DNA from: Kryptolebias marmoratus
Lineage: Eukaryota > Chordata > Actinopteri > Cyprinodontiformes > Rivulidae
Length of the DNA stretch: 64,000 bases
NCBI RefSeq assembly: GCF_001649575.2
Contig: NC_051451.1
Span: 23,791,548 to 23,855,547 of the forward strand
Reading direction: 5' to 3'
Shown here: positions 46,573-58,700 of the stretch, one piece after another
Position numbering within the stretch: position 1 is the first letter of the stretch
How the letters are laid out: each line of letters opens with the position of its first letter
Program-made: the position numbers and the translations under genes
Notes under the pieces: model-generated
The model's database searches: none
What the model was told of the DNA's origin: nothing
Seen by the model: only the letters and a program-made list of their open reading frames with translations

Positions 46573-48436
46573 ATTTATTCACACACCCCACAGGTTTAAT
46601 AGGAGCTGCTGTTCTCATATCACTGTTTACCTTCTAGATTGTCAAGAGACCAGTTTTCTCATCCTCCTCAGGTGATCGATCAAGAACTGTCTTTGACAGT
46701 TTGATGGAAGCTTGAGTGATGAGCATCCCTGTTTGTATCCCACCTGTCAGGCTGGAATGAATTGTCCATCCCATCAAAGATCACCTTTGATCTTGCTGGT
46801 GAAAAATAATGGAAAGCCATAGGCAGAGGGCCCAGGTGAAAAAGCTTCAAACAATCGTTCAGTAGATAAAAAAAAAAGGTTTCCAGTCAATTTCTTCCAA
46901 TAGAACTGTGCAGTCTTCCAAGTCATTTCACTCATGGAGTTTATATGATATGGTTTAAAGGTCTCTCATGAGGTTCTCACATGAAATGTTTTTAATTTGT
47001 CACATTGACAGACTTGATGCCTGTCTGATGACTCAAGCTATAATCAAACTGCAACCAAAGTGGAATTTGTGCTGATGTTTCAAGTTTAAATCAAGAGTGA
47101 ACATGACATTCACAACCTTAAAGTGATGATTTTTTTTTCTTTGTAAGCAAACACAATTAAAAGGGTAATCTGTCATTGGAATTTGTTGCATTTATGTCAC
47201 CAGGCAGACTTAAACTAAAGGATCACAATGTTTCCTTTTAGTATATGATGTCTTTCACCCTCAATACTTACTGTTAACAAAAAATATGACCAGTATGGTT
47301 CTGTATGGCTTCCTTGCAACATATACATGGTAGTCTTTGGAAAGCAAAAAGAAACCCAAAAAAGCTATATAAAGGGTTTAGTTTAAGGTTTGGCCAGGGC
47401 TCAGTTAAGTCACAGTCTCTACAGCTACGATATTGGAGCAACTCTCACCCCTAATATTTGGTTTCACTTTTACAATTAGAGTCCAGGTGAAGAAAAACTG
47501 TTGATTAAAGGAAAAATATAATTTTTGTTGTGTTTAGAAAATAACCTTTACTTATTTTCTTTTTGCCTTTTTCATAAACACACAAACTTAGAATGTTAGA
47601 ATTAGTCAATATACACAGCAGCCTAATCTGAGTGAATTTTACTGTAACCAAAACTGATAGACTCATCTGAATAATTTTCAAAATTGTCAGTGTTGTTGCG
47701 TATTTGTACATTTGCATATTTATGATAGAGATCAAATACGTTCATAAAAAACTGATTGCCTGGTAAGAAAAATTCTGTATGAAACTGCTGCAAATATGTT
47801 ACTGAAAAGAAGCGCAAACGTGGCAATCTTTGTCATGCATTACTGAGTAAATCTTTTATACGGGGGTCCTTTTCTCATTTTTCTTCCTCTTTTCTGCCTT
47901 TAGAATCTACTATGTGAAAGCCCCTTGAACCAAATGTTAAAAGATTTGAAAGTTTTGCTCACTGACTGGGGAGATTCACCTCTTTCTTTTCATCACATTT
48001 CATGACTGCCCCTGAAGGACTCTGATGGGTTCAGTTGCTCAAAGTTGGTTGTGAATTTATAAAATGAATCTTGTATCAGATTTTTTTTTTTTTTTTTAAG
48101 GTTAAAACTTTTAATTTTAACAACTGGCTAGCACAAACTATGTTTAAATAAAGTCTGACTTAATTGATACTGAAATTGTAATTTTTGACAATAGGTTCCT
48201 GATGGTCCACATTTGGTTTTGACAGTCTTGTATGAATAAGTGTAGCTTTTTCACAATTCTATTAAATATTTCTGGCTCCTAAAGCCCACATCAAGTCTGA
48301 CTTTTGACCTCTGGGCCACATTTGGCTCACATAACACTTGTCAGTCTCATAACTGAAACTAACTGGTAAAAGTGACCTGAATTGTGTCAAAATATGCCTC
48401 AAAATCTAGGATAAAACTACCACACAACAAAAAATT
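46573..48436. other. Unassigned non-coding DNA, possible hAT-like scrap near the end
   Basis: No gene was recognised. Near 48275-48330 the wording CCTAAAGCCCACATCAAGTC, CTCTGGGCCACATTTGGCTC resembles fish repeats with GGCCCACATTTGGC motifs, but no ends are visible. A long poly(T) run lies at about 48079-48098. Confidence 0.4.
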
Positions 48437-48720
48437 TCAGAATATTGGCAGCAAAACACAATACAGCCTGATACTTGCCTAGTATTTGTCTGGCACATAC
48501 TTGGTACTTGCTTGGTACAAGCCTGGTCGTGCCTGGTTCTAAATTGGTATGTACTAGGCACATACCAGGGTAGGTACTGGGTACTTGTCTTGTACTTAAC
48601 TGTAAGTAACAGGCATGTACCTGGTAAGTACTAGGTACCAGGTAAAGTTAGTACCAAGAACATACCCTGTAAGTACCAGGTATTTTTGGCTGTATCATGT
48701 TTTATTACCAGAATATCTTG
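48437..48720. repeat. Imperfect palindrome built from TACC/GGTA-type motifs (foldback element)
   Basis: The left half is rich in ACTTGGTAC/GCCTGGT motifs and the right half in their complement (GTACCTGGTAAGTACTAGGT, AGTACCAGGTA). The outer flanks pair too: AATACAGCC at 48460-48468 against GGCTGTAT at 48688-48695, extending to CAGAATAT on both sides. The centre is a perfect 7-bp stem, GGTATGT (48546-48552) and ACATACC (48560-48566). It could form one long hairpin of more than 200 bases. It has no coding content. It is probably a foldback MITE or a tandem repeat array that was inverted. Confidence 0.75.
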
Positions 48721-50028
48721 GCAATGCTTTAGTTGATTAAAACTAAACTTGGTCAACAGATAATAAACCTTAGTTTTTAAATGCAGAAAAGTGGTTGCTC
48801 CATTTTATTGCTTATTTGTTGCTAATTGTAAAGTTATTTTTTTAAAGCATCTAATAATTGTTGATCAGTGGGATCTTTTTTCATGTGATACCACTGAAGA
48901 AACCTTAGTTGAGTCATTTGTTATGGTATTTTCACAATCCTGGATTTTTTTAAAAAAAAGTATGAGATTTGTTTTCTACAGACAACATGTTTTTTTTAGG
49001 CAAAACTTGTAAAGTGAATATTAAATATTCAGAAACATCTGTGTAATAAAGCCAGCTAAATTTGTTAAATTACAGAGGCAGTAATTTGATGTATTGACTT
49101 CAAAATTGCCATATGTACTTGGCACTAAATTGGCCCTAAATTGGCCCTAAATTCTGTTATAAAAAAATAAAAATATAAAAGAAAACTGCAGCATTTAACT
49201 TCTGAAGTATTGCATCTCTTTCTTATTTGTTGTTGTATTGATAATAGGTTAGTTTTTGTATTGAGTTTGGACAGCTTGGCTGGGTCAGAACATTGCACCT
49301 TTATGACACTGATCATCTCCAAAGGTTTTGAGGGCTGTGATTTATGAGCAACACAAATAAATTTGGCTGGACATACACTGCTATTTATATAGACAAGGTG
49401 ATCATTTCTCCTCTATTTGGTCTGTGCTAAGCCACAGATTTATCTAAATATCATATGAAAGTGTGTTTGTACCTGCGTCAAAAGCAAATGTGACATTTGC
49501 TTTTAAAAACCTTTTTTTATTACTGTTACTGCATGCTACATCGATATATGACCTGCAGTACTTGCTTATGTTAAATTTGAATAATTTTACCTCTTTGACT
49601 CTTTCAATACATTATGCTGTTTAATCTCTTGTAGTGTTTATGCCTACATTTAACTTATCTCAGGAGAATCTATGTGACCTTGATATCCCATTGACATTTG
49701 ATTCAATAATTGCATCTGCACTCTTGTAAACACATTTATATTTCAGTGTGTGGGGTTTAGCACATTTTATATAAGACGCTGACTATAATAAAATTGATCT
49801 TTTTGTTGTTTTGTTTCTCACTGAATGATTTTTGTTGTGAATTACAACACGACCAGTTCACCTGGACCTGCTGCTACATCCAGCTGGGTTTTATGTGCTC
49901 GTAGGAGGAAAGAGCTGTGTTCAAGATAGATGACTACTATAAGTAGAGAAAGAATAAAACAGCTCGCTTCTTGCTGCCACACTGCATTAAACAGAGTGTC
50001 TACATTATATAAAACATGAATATAGATC
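48721..50028. other. Unassigned non-coding DNA with a triple 11-bp tandem repeat
   Basis: GGCACTAAATT, GGCCCTAAATT and GGCCCTAAATT follow one another at 49121-49153. No gene or known transposon was recognised elsewhere in the block. Confidence 0.55.
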
Positions 50029-50095
50029 AGGGATAATCAACTGGTGGCCCAAGGGCCATTTACGGCCTGCATGCTTATCTTTTCTGGCCGGTAAA
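50029..50095 (+). mobile_element. Possible hAT-like end
   Basis: CAGGGATAATCAACTGGTGG, then CCCAAGGGCCATTTACGGCC, resembles the ends of fish and mammalian hAT-type repeats that begin CAGGGGTAATCAACTGGCGG, then CCCGCGGGCC. The match is short and the other end was not found. Confidence 0.35.
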
Positions 50096-51507
50096 ACATT
50101 ATTATAGTAATTAAAATATTTGTAAATTACATACAAGCTGATGCTAGAGTCAGTTTGCCAAGCTGAGAAAGGCTTATTGGTAATAGTGCCTCAGCCAGTA
50201 AGTGTTTGCATCCAACATCTGATAAGACTCGAGGATGCTGAAAGACAAAAGCAAAAAGACAAGTAGCTGAGCACCTAAAATCTGTCATTTCCCTTTGAGC
50301 TCTGAGCACAGAGAGTTGAGTGGACTCCAAATTGATAAGTCATACAAAAATGAGGAAATGCTGAATGTTAGTTTAAGCTAATATTGTCAAATAAGAACAA
50401 ATGAAGCTGGCAAAATTATCATCAGTGAGCTGTAAGTATCAAGGTAATTAGCAGTGGTCTTGGTTTGTGATTGAAGTCATGTTTTGCAGCTGCAGCAGGA
50501 GTGCGCTGCTCATTTGTCATGTTTGTGTCTAATACTGAAACTGAAACCTCTTCTGTTGCCTTTTTCCATACATTCGTGTTATGTTGTAAAGTTTTAAACT
50601 CATGTATTGTCATTTATTTTACGTTCTCTTATTTAGCTCAAATCATTTTTTAATATATTTACATTGATGTCTAATAATTTACAGCAACAAAAAGGTTTTA
50701 AATCACACTTTAACACTTAAGTGTGACAAATTGACTCAATAAATGAAACATACAGCCATGTTTATCAAAAATGTACTAATTAAAACCTGATGCTTTTTGC
50801 ATGAAAACTATCCCTTTTAGAAAAATGGTAAACATTAAGTTTATATTGGATTGCTCCATTTGGGATTGCTAGATTGTTGAATTATAAATATAGCTGTATT
50901 TTACTTAAGATGTTTAAACCAAAGTTTATTTTATACATGAGCAATAAAAAGTCTGAAAGTCGGTTTATTTTAGTATAAAAAACCAAGCTTCGCTTTTTAT
51001 ATCTACTCTTTATCACCATTTAAATTTTGGAAAGCTTGTTATTTTATTTCTCTGAACAATAATATATGTAACTATTCATAGACATAAGTTTATCTTTTTT
51101 GTCACTCTCTGATGAATTTATGAATTACACAACTCTGTTTCTAGCAATTTCCCAAAGCAGTGAGGCCACAGAGAAGGTTTGATCTCTTTCATTCTTCAGC
51201 ATCCACCCTTTCTCTTTCTTAATTCTGGGGGTTTGGATTAGGAAGATGACGGCGGTAATATTGTGCTAATGAATTAAGTTTCCACAACATAAACCCCCTT
51301 TCCCTTTTGTTTGCACACAGTGGACAGACTGTGTTTACCTTATTCAGCCTCCATAGATAACAAGAACATAATGAAGCATGTCTTGTCAATCTGACTGTTA
51401 TTGTAACAAAACATTACAGTAATTAAACACTCTTGCATATAAATGACAACGCTCTCAAGTATCAAACAAGGGCTAAATATGACAACCCCATATATTATTA
51501 AATGTCA
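50096..51507. other. Unassigned non-coding DNA, no gene recognised
   Basis: No repeat family or gene was recognised. Frames are at most 67 codons. Confidence 0.5.
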
Positions 51508-51762
51508 GTAAATGATGATGGACTTCATTTATATGCTACTTTTCTAGTCTTGTTGACTACGCAAAGAGCTTTGACACTACATTTACACACCATTTCTGAA
51601 TATACAGTATTACAGACGACACAGACCTGGTTTTTCCAACATACACAAACCCCAATTAATGGGGGCAACACCAAGAACACTTTGATATGCAGAATGGGGA
51701 GCTGGGATCAAACCATCAACCTTCTGCTTGGAAAATCTTTCCTCAAGAGTCACGGCTGCCCC
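51508..51762 (-). mobile_element. tRNA-derived SINE, second family, minus strand
   Basis: On the minus strand it begins GGGGCAGCCGTGACTCTTGA. It has a box A-like GTGACTCTTGAGG and a box B-like GGTTTGATCCC (close to GGTTCGANTCC), followed by GCTCCCCATTCTGCATATCA and AAGTGTTCTTGGTGTTGCCC. Its 3' end reads AGTCAACAAGACTAGAAAAG, TAGCATATAAATGAAGTCC. This is the layout of an abundant fish SINE that ends AGACTAGAAAAGCGCTATAT, then AAATG(C/A)AGTCCATTTACC. The middle part is shortened. It is a transcription-competent family by descent, but this copy has several changes in the promoter boxes. Confidence 0.8.
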
Positions 51763-53080
51763 AATATGTATTTTTATGAACTGTTGTGTCTGTATGAGAG
51801 GCTTCTGGATTTTCTGTTCTTCTTTGCTCTGACAATTAGACAGAGATTTTTTGTTTGTTTGTTTGTTGGTTGGTTTTATTTCACTCTACAATTGCGGCAG
51901 CCTTTATATTTGTCTCAAAAACTCAATTTAAGTACCTGCTACTGTTTGTTTTCTCCTCATTATCAGCAAATTACATTTTTTTCTTTGTTCTGTATGAAAC
52001 AGTAAACCTAATGTAAATCAGAAAACAGCCTGAGGCCCGTGCCCACTAGAGTCTGTCAATCACAATTAATTGGCCCAACAACTACTAGACACAAATTATG
52101 AATTGTTTTGGGCAAGGAGTTAATCCTAATGGACACATACATCAACAATTATTGTTTGCAAATAAAATAAGCTATTAATATATTTGACTCAATAGTTCTT
52201 GAAGCGTAACATGATCTAAAATGTTAAAATGTCTGTCACAACAGAAAGATGTATTGATGTTAAATCATAATTGCGTGTTTATGAAGAGGGTTTGTGTATG
52301 TTTTTCCACATTTCTGAGCATATACATTCAGTTAGGTGCTCATATAAAATCTGAACAAACTGCTGAGCAAAGAATAGCTTTTGTGCAGCTGTTGGTGAAT
52401 CAATCCAATGAAAATACCTTCAAAGCTGTAAATGAATAAATTCCTACAACTGCAAAACACTTTTTGTGCCCAGGGAGTTTCCACAAGACACACCCAGGAG
52501 GTAAATGTGACAAGTGTGGAGCGATACGTTGTGCAGAGCTACAATGCTTTTATTTATTTTATATTAAATGAAAGGTGGAAAGTTGTTTGACAACACAAGA
52601 CAAAAAAAATAGCACGTTTAAAATCACCCGTGTGCTGGCATCCGCACAAAGGAGAATTACACCCTACTGGTACCTCATCAGGCATTCTCACAGCCGCTGA
52701 ATATGTAAATCCTTGGAGTGAAGCAGCGTCTGTCACAGCTGTCAAAACACTATTCTGCTGAGACTTCACTCGGAGTAAAAACAAAAACGACACCTTGTCC
52801 TGGTGCTTTGTTAATGTCATTTTCTGTAAATATACCAAAACATGTAAAATGAAATGCTGGAATTTATTTGTCACTCAAAGTAACTTGTCTGTCATCAACA
52901 GGAATTTCAACAGAGCATTGCATCAGCAAATACATGAAGTTCATGAGCCGCCACTGTAAAACAGAGCCGGACGTTAACCTGTGCTTGGGTGCACCCAGAA
53001 GCATACATCTTCCCGAACCACATCAAGGAAGTGATTCCACCAGCAGCTTTTGTTGCTCTAGGTCTATTTTTAAGTGTAGA
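51763..53080. other. Unassigned non-coding DNA, high-complexity part before the RFX-type site
   Basis: A (TTTG)n-like run lies at about 51849-51868. The stretch 52440-53100 is richer in G+C and free of recognised repeats. An exon-like piece follows an ATCAACAG acceptor at about 52901, within an 83-codon plus-strand frame (52868-53119) ending SMVTRGAGIAC. No protein family was recognised, so it is a candidate exon or regulatory block only. Confidence 0.4.
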
Positions 53081-53094
53081 GTTTCCATGGTAAC
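53081..53094. promoter_or_regulatory. Palindromic X-box (RFX-type) motif
   Basis: GTTTCCATGGTAAC differs from the ideal palindrome GTTRCCATGGYAAC at a single base. This is the consensus bound by RFX winged-helix factors, which act on ciliary and immune genes among others. The match is seen directly; occupancy and function are inference. It lies in the GC-richer stretch at 52440-53110. Confidence 0.5.
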
Positions 53095-53855
53095 CAGAGG
53101 TGCAGGTATTGCTTGTTGAAAGTGTTTTTTAAGGTCTAGCCACAGAGTTGGAATTGAATAAAGTAGAGGGAAAAAAGCAGCCTCACCTCACTTCTTTTTA
53201 GCAGCATTGTTGGTGAGAACATGAGAGAAATGTTTGAGCTGGTGATTTGAAGCAGATCGGCAATAAGGAGAGGTCAGGGTAGCACAGTTGTCTGATAGAT
53301 GCAGGCAGAGATTTGGCAGCCTCTGCGAGATGCGAGTTTGTCTCGTTTGCACTGTTTATCTTTTGGGTATTTTTAAGAGCTGGCACAAAGGCAGATAACA
53401 GAGCTCATAATTAGAAGGGCAATGCAAACTGACGCTGACATGGGGAAAGTTAATAAGTACGTTGCAACTGAGTGAAAAAAAAACAAGTTAGATAAAAGAC
53501 TCAGTAATCTACCTTCTTCAAACCTGAAAAACAGAAAAAAAAGAAATATTGATTTCACTGATAATTCTTGTTTGTTTGTTTTTTGACTGTTGAAGTGTGA
53601 TGCAAAAACTGGTCAGCTGAAAAGAGCTGCTCCAATTTCTGTCTGAGTTACACCAATGGCAAAAAAAAACCGAAATCTGATCACTGTAAACAGTTGGAGA
53701 AAATAAAATGAGGGTAATGAGACAAATCAAAAGTTTTAAAAAGATAAATAAATCATTTTTTTATTTTGGCAACTGTTCTAGAATACATTCATTTTCACAC
53801 AATCGATTTTAACTCACTTTTCCCTGCAAAGTATCCCAAAAGCAAAAAAAGGCAA
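53095..53855. other. Unassigned non-coding DNA, no gene recognised
   Basis: No recognised gene or transposon. Confidence 0.5.
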
Positions 53856-53997
53856 TCAGTAGACATACATCTAATGATTACTTTCTGAAATTTTCTTTAC
53901 TATCTGCCCAGTATTTTGTTAACACAGCAGACAAACTAACACACACACACATACACAACCAAAAATATTATTGCTCCTTTGCCTTCAGCAGATGGTA
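53856..53997 (-). repeat. Family A dispersed repeat, 5' part, minus strand
   Basis: On the minus strand it shows the family 5' end (CTGCTGAAGGCAAAGGAGCA, then ATAATATTTTTGGTTGTG), a GT run, GTTTGTCTGCTGTGTTAAC, and TAATCATTAGATGTATGTCT. It stops before the AGATGGCC block. Confidence 0.75.
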
Positions 53998-55408
53998 ATA
54001 CTGAGGATATAACTGTTTTTCATTTGTGAAGGGAGGTGGAGGTGCATTACTGGCCCGGCAGGGAGGCACCTTTAGTGTGTTGAGGCTACAGCTCACAGAT
54101 GCTCGCAGGCTCGGTCCCTATCCAGCAAAAGTGGTTTGTGGCAAGTCCTCATAAATATTTTGCACATTTTTCTTTTCTTGTAATACCATGTTCACTAAGA
54201 GAGAAGTTACTACAAATGAAGAGTGTGTGTCCATAAATGAATAGCCACAACTGGAAAAAAAAAAATGTCTCCATCCATTTAGCGAAGACATCCAGTTGCC
54301 CACAGTGCACTTCTTTTGAAACCACACCATACTAACAAGGTGAGGCTTTCAGGGCTTTACATTTCATTGGTCAAGGTTTCCCAGTGTTTTTATAGTAGCT
54401 CATAAAATCCAGTAACTGTCAGTTGCACAGTGGTTGTTCTTGTTACTGCGAATGGAAGCTCCAAACTTTTTTTTCACTCCCATTTCTGTTTGTTTTACAG
54501 TGGTTACATTTCGAAGCACAAGTGCAAACACCTACTGCTCTGCAGAAATGTATAACATTGATTTTGAGTGAATGCAGCCGAAGCAATCTTCCTCTTTTTG
54601 CTGCTCTGTGTCTACACTGTGGTCAACAGTACAACCTGGACATGGTGGCAAAGAAAAGTGCTTTTCACACTCTAACAGGCTTAGATTCATTCGAAGTTCA
54701 CTTTTCTTATCGGTGTTGTTGGTTGATGATTCAGTTTCTCTGTACTGACTAAAGAAAGTAACCAATGTTTAAGTGATGAGTAATAATTTATTAGTTTGGG
54801 ACACTGAGCAAATATTTATGTCTTCACCATTTGTTTCTCTATTTGTGAGCAGGAACACACGGAGATTCCCCTGCCAAATATATACAATAAAACTTAGTAG
54901 AAAGGCAGAGCACAGACATAGGGAGAACCTATGTAATATAGATGCACGCCAGAAAAACTTACAGCTCAGCACAAGGCGGCAAACTTCCGAGTTCAGCTTG
55001 AAGTGAGAATTGTTCCCAGGGGTGGGTGGGATTGGATTATTTTTCTCATCTCACACAAAGAAAAACAGTCTCTCACATGAGTGTATCTTTCAGAATATGG
55101 AAGCAAAACTTATTAAAAACATAAGAAACAATTCAATTGTTAATTAAAATTTCCTGCAGTTTCATTAAGCCACCTAACTTTTTTGGATAAAAATTTTTTA
55201 AAAGTCACTTGCAGACGAGAAGCAGCTGTAAATATTTGAATGCATCGGTGTGGAAAATTGCTTTTAGGTGAAAGGATAACTCAGATTTACATTTGACTTT
55301 TTATCGTGTAGGCGATGTCTGTATTCAAAGCATTGTAGATTACAGGACGCAAAAGTGGTCCTCAACTCAGATAAATGAATTAATAGCCTAACATTTTTTT
55401 AATGTGCA
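53998..55408. other. Unassigned non-coding DNA, no gene recognised
   Basis: The 54035-54120 stretch is GC-richer and vaguely tRNA/SINE-like (GGCTCGGTCCC), but the match is too weak to call. A 109-codon plus-strand frame (54423-54752) overlaps a 77-codon minus frame and has no recognised homology. Confidence 0.4.
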
Positions 55409-55785
55409 CATCGCCCGCCACCTTTCATGCCAGAGTTTAGGACTAATAAACGTTTTTCACCTGAACCTTGAAAAACTAGGTAGAGTGGACTCCAAATAGT
55501 TAATGGCACTCAGAATATGTGGTTAGGGATCAGTCTCAACTACTACCACACAAAATCTTAGGCCAGTGTCTGTAAAATTGACCAAGCCATGGCAGTTTTT
55601 GTGTTTTTTTTAGGTCTGTTGGCACTGGTAGCCATCTTGAATCAAATTGACTCAAAAGGTTCATCAATTGTACATGTACACCTGATGATTACTTTAACCT
55701 CATTTCAGAAAACTTCGTCCAGTGGTTTGGGAGTTATTTTGGTAACAGACAAGCCTACAATACACACGCAGACAGGAATTTAGGA
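55409..55785 (-). repeat. Family A dispersed repeat, minus strand, with 3' end
   Basis: The left edge is the family 3' terminal block (CATCGCCCGCCACCTTTCAT, then GCCAGAGTTTAGGAC). It continues with GGGATCAGTCTCAACTACTA, TCTGTAAAATTGACCAAGCC, GTAGCCATCTTGAATCAAAT and TCATTTCAGAAAACTTCGTC, then CAGTGGTTTGGGAGTTATTT and TAACAGACAAG. The part between the 3' block and the GTAGCTGAG-equivalent is shortened. Confidence 0.8.
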
Positions 55786-58700
55786 AATTAAAGGAGTCTA
55801 GGAAATTAAAGAAGCTATTAGTTGTTCAGAAGGCTCTGCAAAATAATTAACTATAAGGATTTGATTACACATTTTACAGTTTCAAATGTTCCAGCCTGCT
55901 TTTTAAAAGCATATAATTAACAAAAACACTTTTATCCACTTCATCATATTTAGTCAAAGAGCATTATGACTCATGGCCATTGTTAAGCTTGGCTGCACTT
56001 CTTGTGTTACTAATCTGACAGGTTGTGATCATCCTGTGATTGTCTTGCAGCTATGAGTCAGTCAGTTTTCAGGTTAAGATTGAAACTGTGTTATTCTCGT
56101 CATCTTTTCTTCTGTTTTTTTGTTTTTTTCCTTTTTTGCCCACTACGCTCCCTCGTTCAAAAGTATTAATCACAATAACTGGGTCTCCATATTTCCTCCT
56201 AATAAGCAAAGAGTGAATGCATGACTGCCTCCATTACAAATAGCAATGAGACCATAGACTCCATTACCACGGGTTTGTTAATTCATGAAGTAGGCTTCGT
56301 TCTGGTCTCTCCCCTCAGAGGTTCCCACTATTCCCTCTTCTCTTATTCTCCTTGATGTGTTATAAACCCTCATAATTTCACTCCTCTCACTTCGTTGTCA
56401 TATATGAAGCAGAAGAACATTGTTTCATTTGGGAGTGCTTCCAGTTCTAACCGTGTCCCACTTTATTATTTAACAGCATACAAGGAACAAGTTATTTCTG
56501 GACACGCAGGAATAACAGAAGAGCTGGCATGACACTTTAAGAGCCTTCAACCTGCTAATGGATTCACCTAAATGGCATGATGAGGAAGACTAACAGTATT
56601 TTGACACATTTAGTCGTTGTGCTTTTTTGTTATTATTCACTTTCTTTGATATTTTACTTGATAGCCTACAGTTTTATTTGAACAAATTAAAATTATTTGC
56701 ATGCATTTGGTCTATTGTTTCCTAACTAATTTGAATTGTAACTTTAAACAATATTTTTTTCTAAAATTAGAACATATTTTCTGCTGTTGACCCGTTGACC
56801 TTGAATGTGCAAGTCTGTGAGCTTTTGATTTTATTGCAATAACATTAAAAAGAGCCTTTTATAGAGGAGAGAGTTAATGTACATATACCAAGGAGTCAAA
56901 TGAAGCAAGTAGCCAAAGGTACATCCTAAAAGTGAAGTCTAAGAAATTAAAAACTCTGACTAATCCATCATTTTGTTCTGGACCGCCGAGACCTAAAAAT
57001 ATCTTATTAAATGAGTTATTCAGAATTTCAGTAGAAAAGTGGGTCCAACTCTGAATAAAATAAATCCAACATCTTTATTTTATTTTATTTTTTCTAATTC
57101 AAAGGAACTTTTCAAAGTGGTGCTGTGAGGATAATGATTGAGTAGTCAGTATTCTACCTGCAGTAAAAAGCAGTGTGGATGATCCCAGTTTGAAAAATCA
57201 AGGAAATTCTCATGAGGGCACCAGTTCAATGCTGACGTGACACATTCATGAGTCAATCTCAGCCATGTAAAAAAGACTCCAATTGCACATTTTTTTAGCA
57301 GTTTGAAAGAACACATTTTAAATATTGGTACACTTTATCACCTTATAAGGCTGAATATTATGGTCTCACTTTAGGGTAGGGTAGTTTGTTCTTGTACAGG
57401 CTGCTCAAAAATCACAAGCCCCGTGGAAGAGAGGGAAGGAGTGTCCCCTGCAATTAGCTGAAAGGAAATATCTCTGAAGAAAGTCTAAATTAGAGGGTTT
57501 TAAAACTTTGTCAAAGTCAGCTTTTGATCAAAAGATGCCACAGATGTTTCATTAAAACCCATGGGAATCAAATAAGCTTGTAAAAGAGGCCACAACATGT
57601 CTCATTTCAATGCAGGATTGAAGGTTTTAACCTATTCTGAATTATTTTTTATGTCTATTGAAGGTAATTACTTACTCATTAAAATGTCTTTCGTGTGTGT
57701 GTTCTAATAATTCATATGATTAGAAAATGTTAGTGATGCACAAAAGGACTGCAGGCAAAGCTTGTTAATTTTCTTTGGCCTGTTGAGCAGGCTCCTTTCA
57801 GTACAATAATATCCCCTACCTACAGCCTGTAGCCATTGCGCCTGAGCCTTCCTGCTGTCAGTGACACAGACTGAGAGCCCGAGTGATATTTGCAGAGCTC
57901 ATTTGCACTCTGTGTGGCACATGAAATTACCACTGACTGCAATCTTGCAAGCTCTCAATGGCCTCACATCGACAGCGCTTGTTAAAACTGCACCATGACT
58001 AAGTCCTTGGATAGGGACACATGCCTCAAGGGACTCCAAGATAGGTAACAAGCGCATTAGGTATGGCAACTATGTACTGTGCATTGTTTACACCCACGCA
58101 TAAGGCACACATGCACATTCAGGTGTGAGCACGTAGGCCTAAATATGAAATTTTGGAGTGGAAAATGGAAAGCTAGCATGGACAAAATAGAGTAAAATTA
58201 GCTTGTTAAGCAAAACACTTAAAATGGTCCGCAGCCTCCAAGTTAAGAATCACGCTCAGCACAAGTGCCAGCAGAAGATCAGGTGGTACAGATAACGATT
58301 GTAAAGTGGTTTGGAGGTAGCAATTAGCTGTCAACCACTGGAATAAGAGCTGTTTGTCTTCTTTGATGGTGTATAACAAAAGAAAATCCTGCTCATACAG
58401 TTTCCTCTGTCCAGTCCTGTTCCCATGCACTCCTCCTCTGCACGCTGGTGCATTGCCAGAAAATCAGATTTTTCACATGGGCAATTTTTCTCCTTCTGAG
58501 AGATTATTTCAATAAGAAATAAACAGACTTCCCCCGCAAGGCACGATCACAGGCCAAATGATCCACTCAGAGAATGTGGCTTTAAAAATGAATAATGCAT
58601 ATGTTCAGTTAAATAATATCTTGCTTACAAAAAGAGTAAAAAAAAAAAAACATGTCTTGCTGCCAATCTTAAATGTGTTAATGCACTGAGACATTTAAAA

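Noticed and set aside
51502..52005. 167-codon plus-strand open frame, the longest in the window
   Set aside because: Its first half is antisense to a tRNA-derived SINE and its second half is T-rich unique sequence. No domain was recognised.
54035..54120. Possible further tRNA-like SINE head (GGCTCGGTCCC)
   Set aside because: The box A region does not match and no SINE body follows.
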